Below are positions 1 to 8,656 of a stretch of DNA of 27,785 bases, piece after piece. The notes below the pieces were generated by a model that saw only the letters and a list, made by a program, of their open reading frames with translations, was not told the origin of the DNA and did no database searches. The position numbers and the translations under genes are program-made. The DNA comes from CAZWBR01 sp964404205 (GTDB lineage Bacteria > Bacteroidota > Bacteroidia > Bacteroidales > Prolixibacteraceae). How positions within the stretch are numbered: position 1 is the stretch's first letter; each line of letters begins with the position of its first letter. The stretch covers positions 1 to 27,785 of the forward strand of contig CAYOJD010000029.1 of NCBI GenBank assembly GCA_964404205.1, given 5' to 3'.

Positions 1-1462
1 CGACTGAGGCAGTAATGATATCGGTGTTGGCGCCAAAGCCGTTGTAAACACTCTCTTCGAATTCAACCTGCATGTGAACCTTGCCAATATCGTCGCTTCC
101 ACGGGTGATGGCCTGAATCAAAAACTCCTGCAAAGTCACCTTGCGGTGGATAATATCCTTCACTGCCTTGATGGCTGCATCGACAGGGCCGTTGCCCGAT
201 TCGGTGGCTGAGAACTTTTCGCCGGCAATATCCAAACGGACAGTAGCCATTGGCACAAGATTCTTACCGGTAACCACCTGAAGGAAGTCAAGCTTGATGC
301 GACGGTCGCCAAAGCCATCATGCGCCCCAACCAGTGCCAACAGGTCGTCTTCTTTGATATCCTTTTTCTTATCGGCCAGATTGAGAAAATCCTGATATAC
401 CTGATCGAGTTTTTCTTTGTCGAGTTCGACACCCAACACTTCGAGACGATGTTTCAGTGCGGCACGGCCACTACGGGCTGTCAGAACGATTGACGATTCG
501 CTGATACCCACCTCGACAGGATCGATAATTTCGTAGTTCTCACGGTTTTTCAATACACCATCCTGATGGATGCCGCTAGAGTGGGCGAACGCATTTCGAC
601 CCACAATAGCCTTGTTAGGCTGCACCGGCATATTCATCAAACTCGAAACCAAACGGCTGGTTTTGTAAATATTCTTGGTGTTGATATTGGTAAAAAGCTC
701 CAACTCTTTGTGCGAACGAAGGGTCATCACCACCTCCTCGAGCGAAGTGTTTCCTGCTCGTTCGCCAATGCCATTGATAGTTACCTCCACCTGACGGGCT
801 CCATTCAAAATCCCTGAAATACTATTGGCTGTAGCCATTCCAAGGTCGTTGTGACAGTGGGTCGAAATAATGGCCTTATCGATATTGGGCACATTGTCAA
901 CCAGAAATTTAATTTTCTCGCCAAACTGATGCGGCAAACAGTAGCCGGTTGTATCAGGGATGTTCACCACCGTTGCACCCGCCTTGATAACCGCTTCGAC
1001 AACGCGTGCCAGATAGACATTGTCGGACCGGCCGGCATCTTCGGCATAGAATTCAACATCTTCCACATATCTCTTGGCATATTTCACCGCAGCTACCGCC
1101 CGTTCCAGAATCTCTTCGGGATTCGAATTCAGCTTATACTGAATATGATACGGAGAAGTGCCAATCCCCGTATGAATACGGCCGCGCTTGGCATATTGAA
1201 GCGATTCGGCAGCCACATCGATATCCTTTTCCACGGCGCGGGTCAGGGCACAAATAACAGGCCAGGTGACCGCCTTGGAGATTTCGACCACCGATTTGAA
1301 GTCGCCCGGACTCGAAATCGGGAATCCGGCTTCGATAACATCGACACCCAGTTGCTCGAGTGCCCTGGCCACTTCAATCTTTTCGACGGTATTTAACTGG
1401 CAGCCGGGAACCTGTTCGCCATCGCGAAGGGTTGTATCAAAAATATATACCCGATTATCCAT
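1..1462 (-). CDS. leuA: 2-isopropylmalate synthase, C-terminus cut by window edge
   Basis: Catalyses the first committed step of leucine synthesis, condensing acetyl-CoA with 2-ketoisovalerate. From ATG at 1462 the minus strand stays open to the window edge for 487 codons. The product starts MDNRVYIFDTTLRDGEQ, the HMGL-like metal and substrate motif, and carries the HCHNDLG metal-binding motif and a GIGERAGN loop. Further on are AFAHSSGIHQDG and a LeuA-type C-terminal regulatory domain with GNGPVDAAIKA, where leucine feedback acts in the family. Homologues are about 500-520 residues, so only a short tail is missing. It is the last visible gene of the ilv operon, 81 bases after ilvC. The close match to LeuA over its whole length argues against citramalate synthase. 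Confidence 0.93.
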   Translation of the reverse strand, partial: MDNRVYIFDTTLRDGEQVPGCQLNTVEKIEVARALEQLGVDVIEAGFPISSPGDFKSVVEISKAVTWPVICALTRAVEKDIDVAAESLQYAKRGRIHTGIGTSPYHIQYKLNSNPEEILERAVAAVKYAKRYVEDVEFYAEDAGRSDNVYLARVVEAVIKAGATVVNIPDTTGYCLPHQFGEKIKFLVDNVPNIDKAIISTHCHNDLGMATANSISGILNGARQVEVTINGIGERAGNTSLEEVVMTLRSHKELELFTNINTKNIYKTSRLVSSLMNMPVQPNKAIVGRNAFAHSSGIHQDGVLKNRENYEIIDPVEVGISESSIVLTARSGRAALKHRLEVLGVELDKEKLDQVYQDFLNLADKKKDIKEDDLLALVGAHDGFGDRRIKLDFLQVVTGKNLVPMATVRLDIAGEKFSATESGNGPVDAAIKAVKDIIHRKVTLQEFLIQAITRGSDDIGKVHMQVEFEESVYNGFGANTDIITASV

Positions 1463-1543
1463 AGTTTTTTCTTTCTATTTATTGTTTTGGCCTTTTGGCC
1501 GAATCAGTACGAAAAGGAAAACAATCCTCTTTCCGCTTTTGTT

Positions 1544-2590
1544 TTAATTGTTCTCGGGGCGTAATTTACGCACAACGGCACCTGTCCGCCACATTTCGCT
1601 TTCGCGCAATGCTTTCAGTTCGCTGTCGAGACCGTCGCGATAGTCGGGTTTAGAGTTGGTATCGATAGAGCGCTGCGCTTCATTTCCGCAAGCTACTTCA
1701 GCATACAACTTTTCGAACACCGGTTTGGTCGCATCGTGGAATGGGCCCATCCAGTCGAGCGCACCACGCTGAGCTGTAGTAGAACAGTTGGCATACATCC
1801 AGTCCATTCCATTCTCGGCAAAGAGCGGCATTAGCGACTGGGTCAACTCCTCAACCGTTTCATTGAAAGCTTCGGACGGTGTATGGCCATTGGCACGCAA
1901 AACTTCGTACTGAGCCAAAAGGATTCCTTGAATAGCGCCCATCAAAGTTCCGCGCTCGCCGGTAAGGTCGGAATAAACCTCGCGTTTGAAGGTTGTTTCG
2001 AACAAATAACCTGAACCGACACCGATTCCAAGTGCGACAACACGCTCCCATGCACGGCCTGTAGCATCCTGAAAAATGGCATACGACGAGTTCAATCCAC
2101 GGCCCTGCAGAAACATACGGCGCAGCGAAGTGCCCGAACCTTTGGGTGCCACCAAAATCACGTCGACATCGGCCGGAGGCACAATTCCTGTACGCTCTTT
2201 GTAGGTGATGCCAAAACCGTGAGAGAAATAGAGTGCCTTCCCGGCAGTAAGATAGGGTTTGATGCGTGGCCAAACTTCGATTTGGGCTGCATCGGAAAGC
2301 AGGTATTGGATTACTGTCGCTTTTTCGCAAGCCTCTTCAATATCGACAAGAGTTTCGCCTGGCACCCAACCATCGGCAATGGCTTTTTCCCAGGTTTTGC
2401 CCCCTTTGCGCTGGCCAATGATGACGTTGAACCCGTTGTCGCGGAGGTTGAGCGACTGACCAGGACCTTGCACCCCATACCCAATCACTGCAATAACTTC
2501 ATTCTTCATTACCTCACGTGCCTTTTCCAATGGAAATTCTTCACGTGTTACAACATTCTCTTCGACTCCGCCAAAATTAATCTTTGCCAT
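1544..2590 (-). CDS. ilvC: ketol-acid reductoisomerase, class I
   Basis: Isomerises and reduces acetolactate or acetohydroxybutyrate in the second step of valine and isoleucine synthesis. The 348 residues fit the short class I enzymes rather than the roughly 490-residue class II form of E. coli. The Rossmann motif GYGVQG lies at about residues 37-42, followed by a QRKGGK loop at 60-65 that should contact the cofactor. DLTGER near residue 210 supplies acidic Mg ligands. The Mg-binding C-terminal knot domain appears complete. It sits 54 bases after ilvN and 81 bases before leuA on the same strand, so co-transcription from the attenuated ilv promoter is likely. Confidence 0.96.
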   Translation of the reverse strand: MAKINFGGVEENVVTREEFPLEKAREVMKNEVIAVIGYGVQGPGQSLNLRDNGFNVIIGQRKGGKTWEKAIADGWVPGETLVDIEEACEKATVIQYLLSDAAQIEVWPRIKPYLTAGKALYFSHGFGITYKERTGIVPPADVDVILVAPKGSGTSLRRMFLQGRGLNSSYAIFQDATGRAWERVVALGIGVGSGYLFETTFKREVYSDLTGERGTLMGAIQGILLAQYEVLRANGHTPSEAFNETVEELTQSLMPLFAENGMDWMYANCSTTAQRGALDWMGPFHDATKPVFEKLYAEVACGNEAQRSIDTNSKPDYRDGLDSELKALRESEMWRTGAVVRKLRPENN

Positions 2591-2644
2591 TTTTTGTAGA
2601 TTTTTTTATTGTGTTACTGATTTAAATATTTCAAAAATAGTTGA

Positions 2645-3202
2645 TTACTGTTTTTCTTTCGATTCAAGCTTGGAGAAAAGCGCATCGCGTTCGCGCAAAA
2701 ATTCTGAAAGTTTCTCAATCGGAGAACGGGTGATAGCTACCCTTCCGGAACGGATAAACTGCATTACCCCAAACTGGTTTAGTCCTTCAAAAAGTGCCTG
2801 CGTCTCCTCTTTGTGCCCGGTTTTTTCAATCACCGTGTAATCACGGGTGATTTCGAGGATCCGGGCATTGTGGCTACGCACCATCTTTTCGATAATATCG
2901 CTCTCCATCAACGCGTTGGTTGGCACTTTATAAAGGGCAATCTCCTGAAAAATCATTTCGTCGTTGGTGTGATAAAAGGCTTTCAGCACCTCAATCTGTT
3001 TTTCGATTTGGCGAACAATATTGTCAACCTTTTCGCGCGTTTCGTTGACCACGATAGTGAATTTGGAGATTCCTTTAAGGGCCGACTCCGACACGGTAAG
3101 GCTCTCAATGTTCACCTTGCGTCGGGTAAAAATAATGGTGATACGGTTCAGCAAACCGATGTGGTTTTCGCTGTAAGCTGAAATAATATATTCCTGTTTC
3201 AT
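2645..3202 (-). CDS. ilvN: acetolactate synthase small (regulatory) subunit
   Basis: Regulatory subunit of acetohydroxyacid synthase. In this family it binds valine and activates or feedback-inhibits the large subunit. The 185-residue protein opens with an ACT domain (about residues 1-80, with the SENHIGLLNRI turn that usually forms the effector site) and has the second, C-terminal ALS small-subunit domain. The length is near the usual 160-185. It follows ilvB by 23 bases, the expected order for a co-expressed holoenzyme. The name ilvH would be equally fair, since sequence alone does not decide between the isozyme names. Confidence 0.94.
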   Translation of the reverse strand: MKQEYIISAYSENHIGLLNRITIIFTRRKVNIESLTVSESALKGISKFTIVVNETREKVDNIVRQIEKQIEVLKAFYHTNDEMIFQEIALYKVPTNALMESDIIEKMVRSHNARILEITRDYTVIEKTGHKEETQALFEGLNQFGVMQFIRSGRVAITRSPIEKLSEFLRERDALFSKLESKEKQ

Positions 3203-3225
3203 AATCTTCTTGATTTACCGTTGAA

Positions 3226-4968
3226 TTAATTGGCCTCGTCGGCGCTGAGTATCACTTTCGAAACTGAAGCCCCGGCCGGAACCATCGGGAAGATATTGTC
3301 CTCTTTCTCGATGGTTACATTCAAAAAATAGGGACCTTGCGTGGCGAACATCTCACGCATGGCTTTCGAGAGATCGTTCCTGTCGGAGACAGATTTTCCA
3401 GGAATACCGTAAGCATCAGCCAGTTTGATAAAATCAGGACTCAAAATTTCGGTAAACGAATAGCGTTTTTCAAAAAATAGTTCCTGCCACTGACGAACCA
3501 TGCCGAGAAAGTTATTGTTGAGCACAATAATCTTCACATTGAGATTTTCCTGCGCAATGGTACCCAACTCCTGAACCGTCATTTGAATCCCGCCATCACC
3601 GGTAAAAAGGACCACTTCGCGGTCGGGTGCGCCAAATTTGGCACCAATGGCAGCCGGAAGTCCAAATCCCATGGTTCCCAAACCACCCGAGGTAACCCAA
3701 CTGCGCGACTCTTTAAACCTTGAGTAACGGGCTGCAGCCATCTGGTTCTGCCCCACATCAGTAACCGCTATGGCTTCGTTGTTGGTCAATTCGGAGACCA
3801 TACGCACTACCTCACCCATGGTAAGGCCAGGTTTTGTCGGTTTTAAATCGGAATTGATAACCTTTACCTCTTCAATTTTATAAGCCTGACGGAATTCGCT
3901 AATCCACTCCGGATGTTGGGTTTTATTTACCAACCGCGAAAGCAATCGGAGGGTATGTTTGGCATCACCCAGCAATCCAACTGTGGTTTTAACATTCTTA
4001 TCGATTTCGGCCGGGTCGATTTCGATATGAATCACCTTGGCCTGTTTGGCATAGGTGGCCAGGCTTCCGGTTACCCGGTCGTCGAAACGCATGCCAACAG
4101 CAATCAGCACATCGCATTCGTTGGTTTTGATGTTGGGGGCATAATTTCCGTGCATGCCCAACATTCCCATATTCAGCGCATGAGTGGTCGGGATGGCCGA
4201 AAGACCAAGCAATGTCCCGGCAGAAGGAATGCCCGTTTTATCGATAAAGTTCAACAACTCTTTTTCGGCACCCGAAAGCAAAACACCCTGTCCGTAAAGC
4301 AAGAATGGTTTTTTGGCATCGTTAATCAAATCGGCTGCCTTTTTTAGTAAAGATTTATCCGCCGGATATTCAGGAACATAAGAGCGGATTTTATGACATT
4401 TTCTGTAATTATAACTCAGTTTTCCGAACTGTGCATCTTTGGTGATATCAAGAAGTACGGGGCCTGGCCTACCGCTTTTCGCAATATAGAATGCTTTGGC
4501 AATGGCTGAAGGAATCTCCTCTGGCGAGGTAATCTGGTAATTCCATTTGGTTACTGGCATCGAAATGCCCACCACATCTGATTCCTGAAAAGCATCGGTT
4601 CCGAGCAACGGTGAAACCACTTGACCGGTGATGCAAACCAATGGTGTAGAGTCAATCATGGCATCGGCAATGCCGGTAATCAGGTTGGTGGCACCGGGGC
4701 CTGAAGTGGCTACGCAAACACCCACTTTCCCCGATACGCGGGCATACCCCTGAGCTGCGTGAACAGCACCCTGTTCATGGCGGGTTAAGATATGTTTCAG
4801 CACACTCCGGTAATCGTAAAGTGCATCGTATACCGGCATAATTGCACCGCCGGGATAGCCGAAAATGGTCTCAACGCCCTCTTCAATTAATGAACGGATA
4901 ACCGCTTCTGAACCGGTTATCTCAATCGGCTGCTGGGACCCATCTCTGTTTTTTGCTTTGGCATTCAT
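3226..4968 (-). CDS. ilvB: acetolactate synthase large (catalytic) subunit
   Basis: Thiamine-diphosphate and FAD enzyme that makes acetolactate or acetohydroxybutyrate from pyruvate (and 2-ketobutyrate). The 580 residues match the family length. The catalytic Glu is seen at residue 65 in the RHEQGAVHAAQGYAR motif. The central FAD-binding domain includes GMRFDDRVTG near 292-301. The C-terminal thiamine-diphosphate motif starts with GDGG at 457-460 and ends with NNN at 484-486. It lies 18 bases after ilvD and 23 bases before ilvN. The paired small subunit makes biosynthetic AHAS more likely than a catabolic acetolactate synthase. Confidence 0.96.
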   Translation of the reverse strand: MNAKAKNRDGSQQPIEITGSEAVIRSLIEEGVETIFGYPGGAIMPVYDALYDYRSVLKHILTRHEQGAVHAAQGYARVSGKVGVCVATSGPGATNLITGIADAMIDSTPLVCITGQVVSPLLGTDAFQESDVVGISMPVTKWNYQITSPEEIPSAIAKAFYIAKSGRPGPVLLDITKDAQFGKLSYNYRKCHKIRSYVPEYPADKSLLKKAADLINDAKKPFLLYGQGVLLSGAEKELLNFIDKTGIPSAGTLLGLSAIPTTHALNMGMLGMHGNYAPNIKTNECDVLIAVGMRFDDRVTGSLATYAKQAKVIHIEIDPAEIDKNVKTTVGLLGDAKHTLRLLSRLVNKTQHPEWISEFRQAYKIEEVKVINSDLKPTKPGLTMGEVVRMVSELTNNEAIAVTDVGQNQMAAARYSRFKESRSWVTSGGLGTMGFGLPAAIGAKFGAPDREVVLFTGDGGIQMTVQELGTIAQENLNVKIIVLNNNFLGMVRQWQELFFEKRYSFTEILSPDFIKLADAYGIPGKSVSDRNDLSKAMREMFATQGPYFLNVTIEKEDNIFPMVPAGASVSKVILSADEAN

Positions 4969-4986
4969 ATTTTAAGGTTTTTCTGA

Positions 4987-6819
4987 TTAATCAATAATTC
5001 TAACTGCACCCTCATCGGCCGATGAAACCAATAGCGCGTAAGCTTTCAACGCCTTACTTACATTTCGTTCGCGGGCAACAGGCGTGTAAGCCTCTTTTCC
5101 TCTGGCCAACTCCTCTTTACGGCGCTTATCCAATTCCGTTTCAGGAACCATCAGTTCGATACGACGGGTCGTAATATCGATTTCGATAGGATCGTTGTCG
5201 CGAACCAGGGCAATTGTACCACCGGCGGCAGCCTCAGGCGAGACATGGCCGATAGAGAGTCCCGAAGTACCGCCTGAAAAGCGGCCATCGGTCAACAAGG
5301 CACACTGTTTATCGAGTTTCATTGATTTCAGGTACGACGTGGGATAGAGCATTTCCTGCATCCCCGGACCTCCTTTGGGCCCTTCGTAACGGATTACCAC
5401 TACATCGCCGGGGCGAACTTTCCCGCCAAGGATTCCGTCACAGGCATCATCCTGCGATTCGAAAACCCTTGCTTTCCCTTTAAACTGAAAAACGGACGAA
5501 TCGACACCTGCTGTTTTGACGATAGAGCCATTCTCTGCCAGATTACCAAACAAAACTGCCAATCCGCCTTCTTTGGTATAAGCATGTTCCACACTGCGGA
5601 TACAACCTTTCTCGCGGTCGTCGTCGAGCGTGCGGTAATAGGTATCCTGCGACCCCATTATGAGGTTTCGACCAATATTTCCTGGGCCTGAGGCATACAG
5701 TTTTTGAGCCTCTGAAACGACAGTGTTACGTTTGATATCCCATTTTTGAATCGCATTGGCAAGGCTCACTTCATCCACCCGCGAAGTAGTGGTATCCAAA
5801 AGTGAAGCCCGTTCCAGTTCTCCCAGAATGGCAAGTATACCTCCTGCACGGTTAACATCTTGAATATGATAATGTGAATTAGGGGCAACTTTGCAAATAC
5901 ATGGCACCCTGCGCGACAGATTGTCAATATCTTTCATTGTAAAATCTACACCGGCTTCGCGGGCAACGGCCAACAGATGGAGTACCGTGTTCGACGAACC
6001 GCCCATCGCAATATCGAGGGTCATGGCATTAAAAAACGATTCACGGCTGGCAATTGCACGGGGTAATACCTTTTCGTTCCCGTTTTGATAATAATCGTAA
6101 GTGATTTCGACGATCCGTTTGGCCGCTTTCCCGAAGAGTTTTTTGCGGTTCAGATGGGTAGCCACCACTGTTCCGTTACCCGGAAGCGAAAGTCCGAGCG
6201 CTTCGGTAAGGCAGTTCATCGAATTGGCGGTGAACATTCCTGAACAAGAGCCGCAGGTTGGACAAGCTTTTTGTTCAACTTCGGCCAGAAAAGCATCGTC
6301 AACACTGTTGTCGGCTGCCATCACCATCGCATCGACCAAATCGTACTGTTTGCCACGAATCTCGCCGGCCTCCATCGGTCCGCCCGACACAAAAATAGTT
6401 GGAATATTAAGCCTCATAGAAGCCATCAGCATACCGGGGGTAATCTTATCGCAATTCGAGATGCAAATCATCGCATCGGCTTTGTGGGCATTCACCATGT
6501 ATTCGACGCTATCGGCAATCAAATCGCGCGACGGGAGCGAGTAGAGCATCCCGTCGTGCCCCATGGCAATCCCGTCGTCGACGGCAATGGTATTGAACTC
6601 GGCGGCAAAACAGCCTTCGGCTTCAATCATCTCCTTTACCATCTGCCCAATCTCGTGCAGATGCACGTGCCCCGGCACAAACTGGGTAAACGAGTTGACC
6701 ACTGCAACTATCGGCTTTCCGAAGTTACTCTCTTTCATACCGTTGGCACGCCAAAGGCTTCGTGCCCCGGCCATCCTTCGTCCCTGTGTCGATGTATTGC
6801 TCCGTAAGTTATTTTTCAT
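4987..6819 (-). CDS. ilvD: dihydroxy-acid dehydratase, E. coli-like Fe-S type
   Basis: Dehydrates dihydroxyisovalerate and dihydroxymethylvalerate to the keto acids that precede valine, leucine and isoleucine. The 610 residues follow the E. coli enzyme closely from end to end: MAGARSLWRANGM, then SNCDKITPGM with Cys123, then ACPTCGSCSGMFTANSMNC at about 185-203. VNSFTQ appears where plant-type [2Fe-2S] enzymes have an extra Cys. This places it with the E. coli-like enzymes, which carry an oxygen-labile cluster; that is a family inference. The ATG at 6819 lies 12 bases past the T-tract of the attenuator. It is the first structural gene of the operon, and the leader controls its expression. Confidence 0.96.
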   Translation of the reverse strand: MKNNLRSNTSTQGRRMAGARSLWRANGMKESNFGKPIVAVVNSFTQFVPGHVHLHEIGQMVKEMIEAEGCFAAEFNTIAVDDGIAMGHDGMLYSLPSRDLIADSVEYMVNAHKADAMICISNCDKITPGMLMASMRLNIPTIFVSGGPMEAGEIRGKQYDLVDAMVMAADNSVDDAFLAEVEQKACPTCGSCSGMFTANSMNCLTEALGLSLPGNGTVVATHLNRKKLFGKAAKRIVEITYDYYQNGNEKVLPRAIASRESFFNAMTLDIAMGGSSNTVLHLLAVAREAGVDFTMKDIDNLSRRVPCICKVAPNSHYHIQDVNRAGGILAILGELERASLLDTTTSRVDEVSLANAIQKWDIKRNTVVSEAQKLYASGPGNIGRNLIMGSQDTYYRTLDDDREKGCIRSVEHAYTKEGGLAVLFGNLAENGSIVKTAGVDSSVFQFKGKARVFESQDDACDGILGGKVRPGDVVVIRYEGPKGGPGMQEMLYPTSYLKSMKLDKQCALLTDGRFSGGTSGLSIGHVSPEAAAGGTIALVRDNDPIEIDITTRRIELMVPETELDKRRKEELARGKEAYTPVARERNVSKALKAYALLVSSADEGAVRIID

Positions 6820-6830
6820 AGTATATTGTT

Positions 6831-6861
6831 AAAAAAAAACCTTTCTCTGTTGTGAGAAAGG
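6831..6861 (-). terminator. attenuator terminator ahead of ilvD
   Basis: On the minus strand the arms CCTTTCTC (6861-6854) and GAGAAAGG (6847-6840) form a perfect 8-bp stem. The loop is six bases, and nine consecutive T follow (6839-6831). This is a standard intrinsic terminator, yet it lies between the leader peptide and ilvD, so it can only act as a conditional terminator for the operon. Its 5' arm can instead pair with the segment at 6903-6894. Confidence 0.88.
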
Positions 6862-6903
6862 CTCTTGTCTTATTTTGGTTTATACAATATTCACCTCCCT
6901 CAC
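6852..6903 (-). promoter_or_regulatory. antiterminator pairing of the ilv attenuator
   Basis: On the minus strand GTGAGGGAGG (6903-6894) can pair over 10 bp, with two G-U wobbles, with CCTTTCTCAC (6861-6852). The second segment contains the entire 5' arm of the terminator, so the two structures exclude each other. The first segment starts in the last codon of the leader peptide and contains its TGA. A ribosome at the stop codon would hide it and let the terminator form. A ribosome stalled earlier at Leu/Ile/Val codons would leave it free. The pairing was checked by hand; folding energies were not computed. Confidence 0.75.
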
Positions 6904-6965
6904 CCGGCACAGACGAGAATTAGAATGACCACGAGAATTAGGCTGTGAATACTTGCAGATATCAT
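6900..6965 (-). CDS. ilv operon leader peptide (21 residues)
   Basis: A 21-codon frame from ATG at 6965 to TGA at 6902-6900. It encodes MISASIHS, then the run LILVVILILV at codons 9-18, then CAG. Ten consecutive codons call for leucine, isoleucine or valine, the three products of the downstream operon. This is the hallmark of a translational attenuation leader. The upstream bases are A/T-rich with no Shine-Dalgarno motif, which is normal in Bacteroidota. The frame is open upstream as far as 7193, but that part lies before the predicted transcription start near 7037, so the internal ATG is preferred. The peptide probably has no function beyond being translated. Confidence 0.85.
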   Translation of the reverse strand: MISASIHSLILVVILILVCAG

Positions 6966-7043
6966 TTTCAAACTGAAATAAGTAATTTTTGTTTTGGAAC
7001 CGTTTACGCAACATTTTGGTAAATGGTTACGTTTTTCCGGTGT

Positions 7044-7072
7044 CAAATGTAGTAATAAAACCGATAGATCAA
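7044..7072 (-). promoter_or_regulatory. ilv operon promoter (Bacteroidota type)
   Basis: On the minus strand TTG (7072-7070) is followed by 18 bases and then TACATTTG (7051-7044), an exact match to the Bacteroidota -7 consensus TAnnTTTG with near-ideal spacing. The predicted start is near 7037, giving about 70 untranslated bases before the leader peptide. The position is right for transcribing leader, attenuator and ilvDBNC-leuA. Confidence 0.7.
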
Positions 7073-7205
7073 AATGAAAACTGAAAGCGTTTTTCATTTT
7101 TTTATTTAAAAATATAATCTTAACGTTAATTTTACTTTGAAGTTGTGACAACAGCACATTGTTACTGTCAAAAAAAATGCACAGTGCACACATTGATTCT
7201 CAAGG

Positions 7206-8645
7206 TTAAACACCGTTATAAAGTTCCATTAACGCCTTTTGTAACAGTAAATTAATTTCCCTCGAAGTTTGCTGTGAATTATTGATAACAAATCCAAAAA
7301 CAACTTGCTTTCCGGCTGACGTCCGAAAAATTCCGGCCATGCTTCTCACCCGCTCCATTGAACCAGTTTTGCCGCGAAGATTATTTTCAAGTGGTGTTCC
7401 CTTGAAAATATTTTTTAAAGTTCCGTCACGACCGGCTGCTGCCAGTGAGTTGACAAATGGCAAACGGTTCGTACTGTTATACATATAATTAATAGTCTCG
7501 GCCAACGTCCGGGCCGTTATCGCATTGCTGCGCGAAAGGCCACTGCCATCTTTGGGGAAATAGCCCTTGACGCTGATTTCTGCCTTTTCGCAAAATACTT
7601 TCAAAGCATCAATTCCCGCCTGAAGCGTTGCAAAACCTGAACTTTTTCGACCCACCTCGCACAACAAATGTTCGGCAAAAAGATTGATACTTTCGCGGTT
7701 TAACGGGACCAAAATTTCACTTAGCGATGGCGACTGTTTAATGGCAACAGTTTCCATATCCGTTTGGGAAAACTCACATACTTTTTTAAAATTTCGACTG
7801 ATTTCAATGCCTTTGCGATGCAAAACGGCCAAAAAATCTGCAGCAACCCTATCGGCAGGATTGGGGATGGTGCCTTTTACGACAAAATCGGTTCTCCCTT
7901 TTGGAATTGTGCCCTTTATCTGTTGACTATAACTTCCCGGTGCACCATAAACAATAGACAAATCACGCTCGATGGACGAAGAAACAACCTTGTTTTCAAG
8001 CAATAAACCTTCGATTTGAGGTTCTATCCGGGTTATTACGGCCGGATTTCCTTCTACATTATCCGTTTTAAAATAAATACGATAAAGATTATCGCGATAA
8101 GTGAGTGCCGAAACTCCCGCACCGTAATAGTTCCCAATATCTTCCCAGATCCAGCCACCGGGAATGGGATCGTTGGCATAGGCCGACATATTGAGCAACA
8201 ATTCACCGTTAATTTTTTTAATGCCCAGCGCTGCAATTTTATCGGCCCATTCTTCAAATGTACCTTGATAATGTTCGGCAAAATATTCGGAATAAAAAGC
8301 CGGATCGCCTCCTCCACTGATAATCAAATCTCCAAGTAATGCTCCTGAGGCAGCATCAATCTTTCCCACCATCAATATTTTCGTTTCGAAACGAAAGTCA
8401 GCTCCAAGCAGCGAAAGGGCAACCGCTGTAGTCATCAACTTTTGAGTCGAAGCTGGAGTAAGGCTCAGTTGATTCGTTTCTGCCAATACTTTTCCACTCT
8501 CGGCTTCAATGGCATAAAACGAGAATGGCGAATAAGCTGGTATTTCACGAAGAAAAATATCGTTAACAGATTTCTCAGTCTGGGCTACAATCTGATAGCA
8601 GACTGAAAAGAACAGGGAAAATACGAGAAGAATTCTGGCAGTCAT
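7206..8645 (-). CDS. dacB: D-alanyl-D-alanine carboxypeptidase/endopeptidase, PBP4 family (S13)
   Basis: Periplasmic peptidoglycan hydrolase that trims or cuts D-Ala crosslinks. I start it at ATG 8645, giving 479 residues with an N-terminal signal (hydrophobic residues 4-20, then AQTEK). The upstream extension to 8786 would overlap the previous gene and bury the signal peptide. The three penicillin-binding motifs are present: STQK (Ser66, Lys69), SIN (319-321) and KTG (426-428). There is a large insertion between the first two, as in PBP4, and the DGSGLSR segment typical of S13 lies near 366-372. It begins 11 bases after the patatin gene, so the two are probably co-transcribed. Confidence 0.93.
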   Translation of the reverse strand: MTARILLVFSLFFSVCYQIVAQTEKSVNDIFLREIPAYSPFSFYAIEAESGKVLAETNQLSLTPASTQKLMTTAVALSLLGADFRFETKILMVGKIDAASGALLGDLIISGGGDPAFYSEYFAEHYQGTFEEWADKIAALGIKKINGELLLNMSAYANDPIPGGWIWEDIGNYYGAGVSALTYRDNLYRIYFKTDNVEGNPAVITRIEPQIEGLLLENKVVSSSIERDLSIVYGAPGSYSQQIKGTIPKGRTDFVVKGTIPNPADRVAADFLAVLHRKGIEISRNFKKVCEFSQTDMETVAIKQSPSLSEILVPLNRESINLFAEHLLCEVGRKSSGFATLQAGIDALKVFCEKAEISVKGYFPKDGSGLSRSNAITARTLAETINYMYNSTNRLPFVNSLAAAGRDGTLKNIFKGTPLENNLRGKTGSMERVRSMAGIFRTSAGKQVVFGFVINNSQQTSREINLLLQKALMELYNGV

Positions 8646-8656
8646 CTTAAACTGAT

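Noticed and set aside
851..1396. A 181-codon plus-strand frame inside leuA
   Set aside because: LeuA motifs run unbroken on the minus strand through the whole interval; the plus frame has no recognisable domain.
1463..1543. Repeated TTTTGGCC between ilvC and leuA as an internal terminator or regulatory stem
   Set aside because: The stem is only GGCC around TTTT with no T-tract on the coding strand; too short to support.
7160..7190. Weak hairpin plus T-run that could terminate dacB (minus strand, TGCACTGTGCA followed by eight T)
   Set aside because: The stem is only about four base pairs with a three-base loop. The T-run is suggestive, but the structure is too weak to list.
6966..7193. A longer 97-codon protein ending in the ilv leader peptide
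   Set aside because: Its first part lies across and upstream of the predicted promoter (7072-7044) and has no protein-like features. The 21-codon internal frame fits a leader peptide far better.
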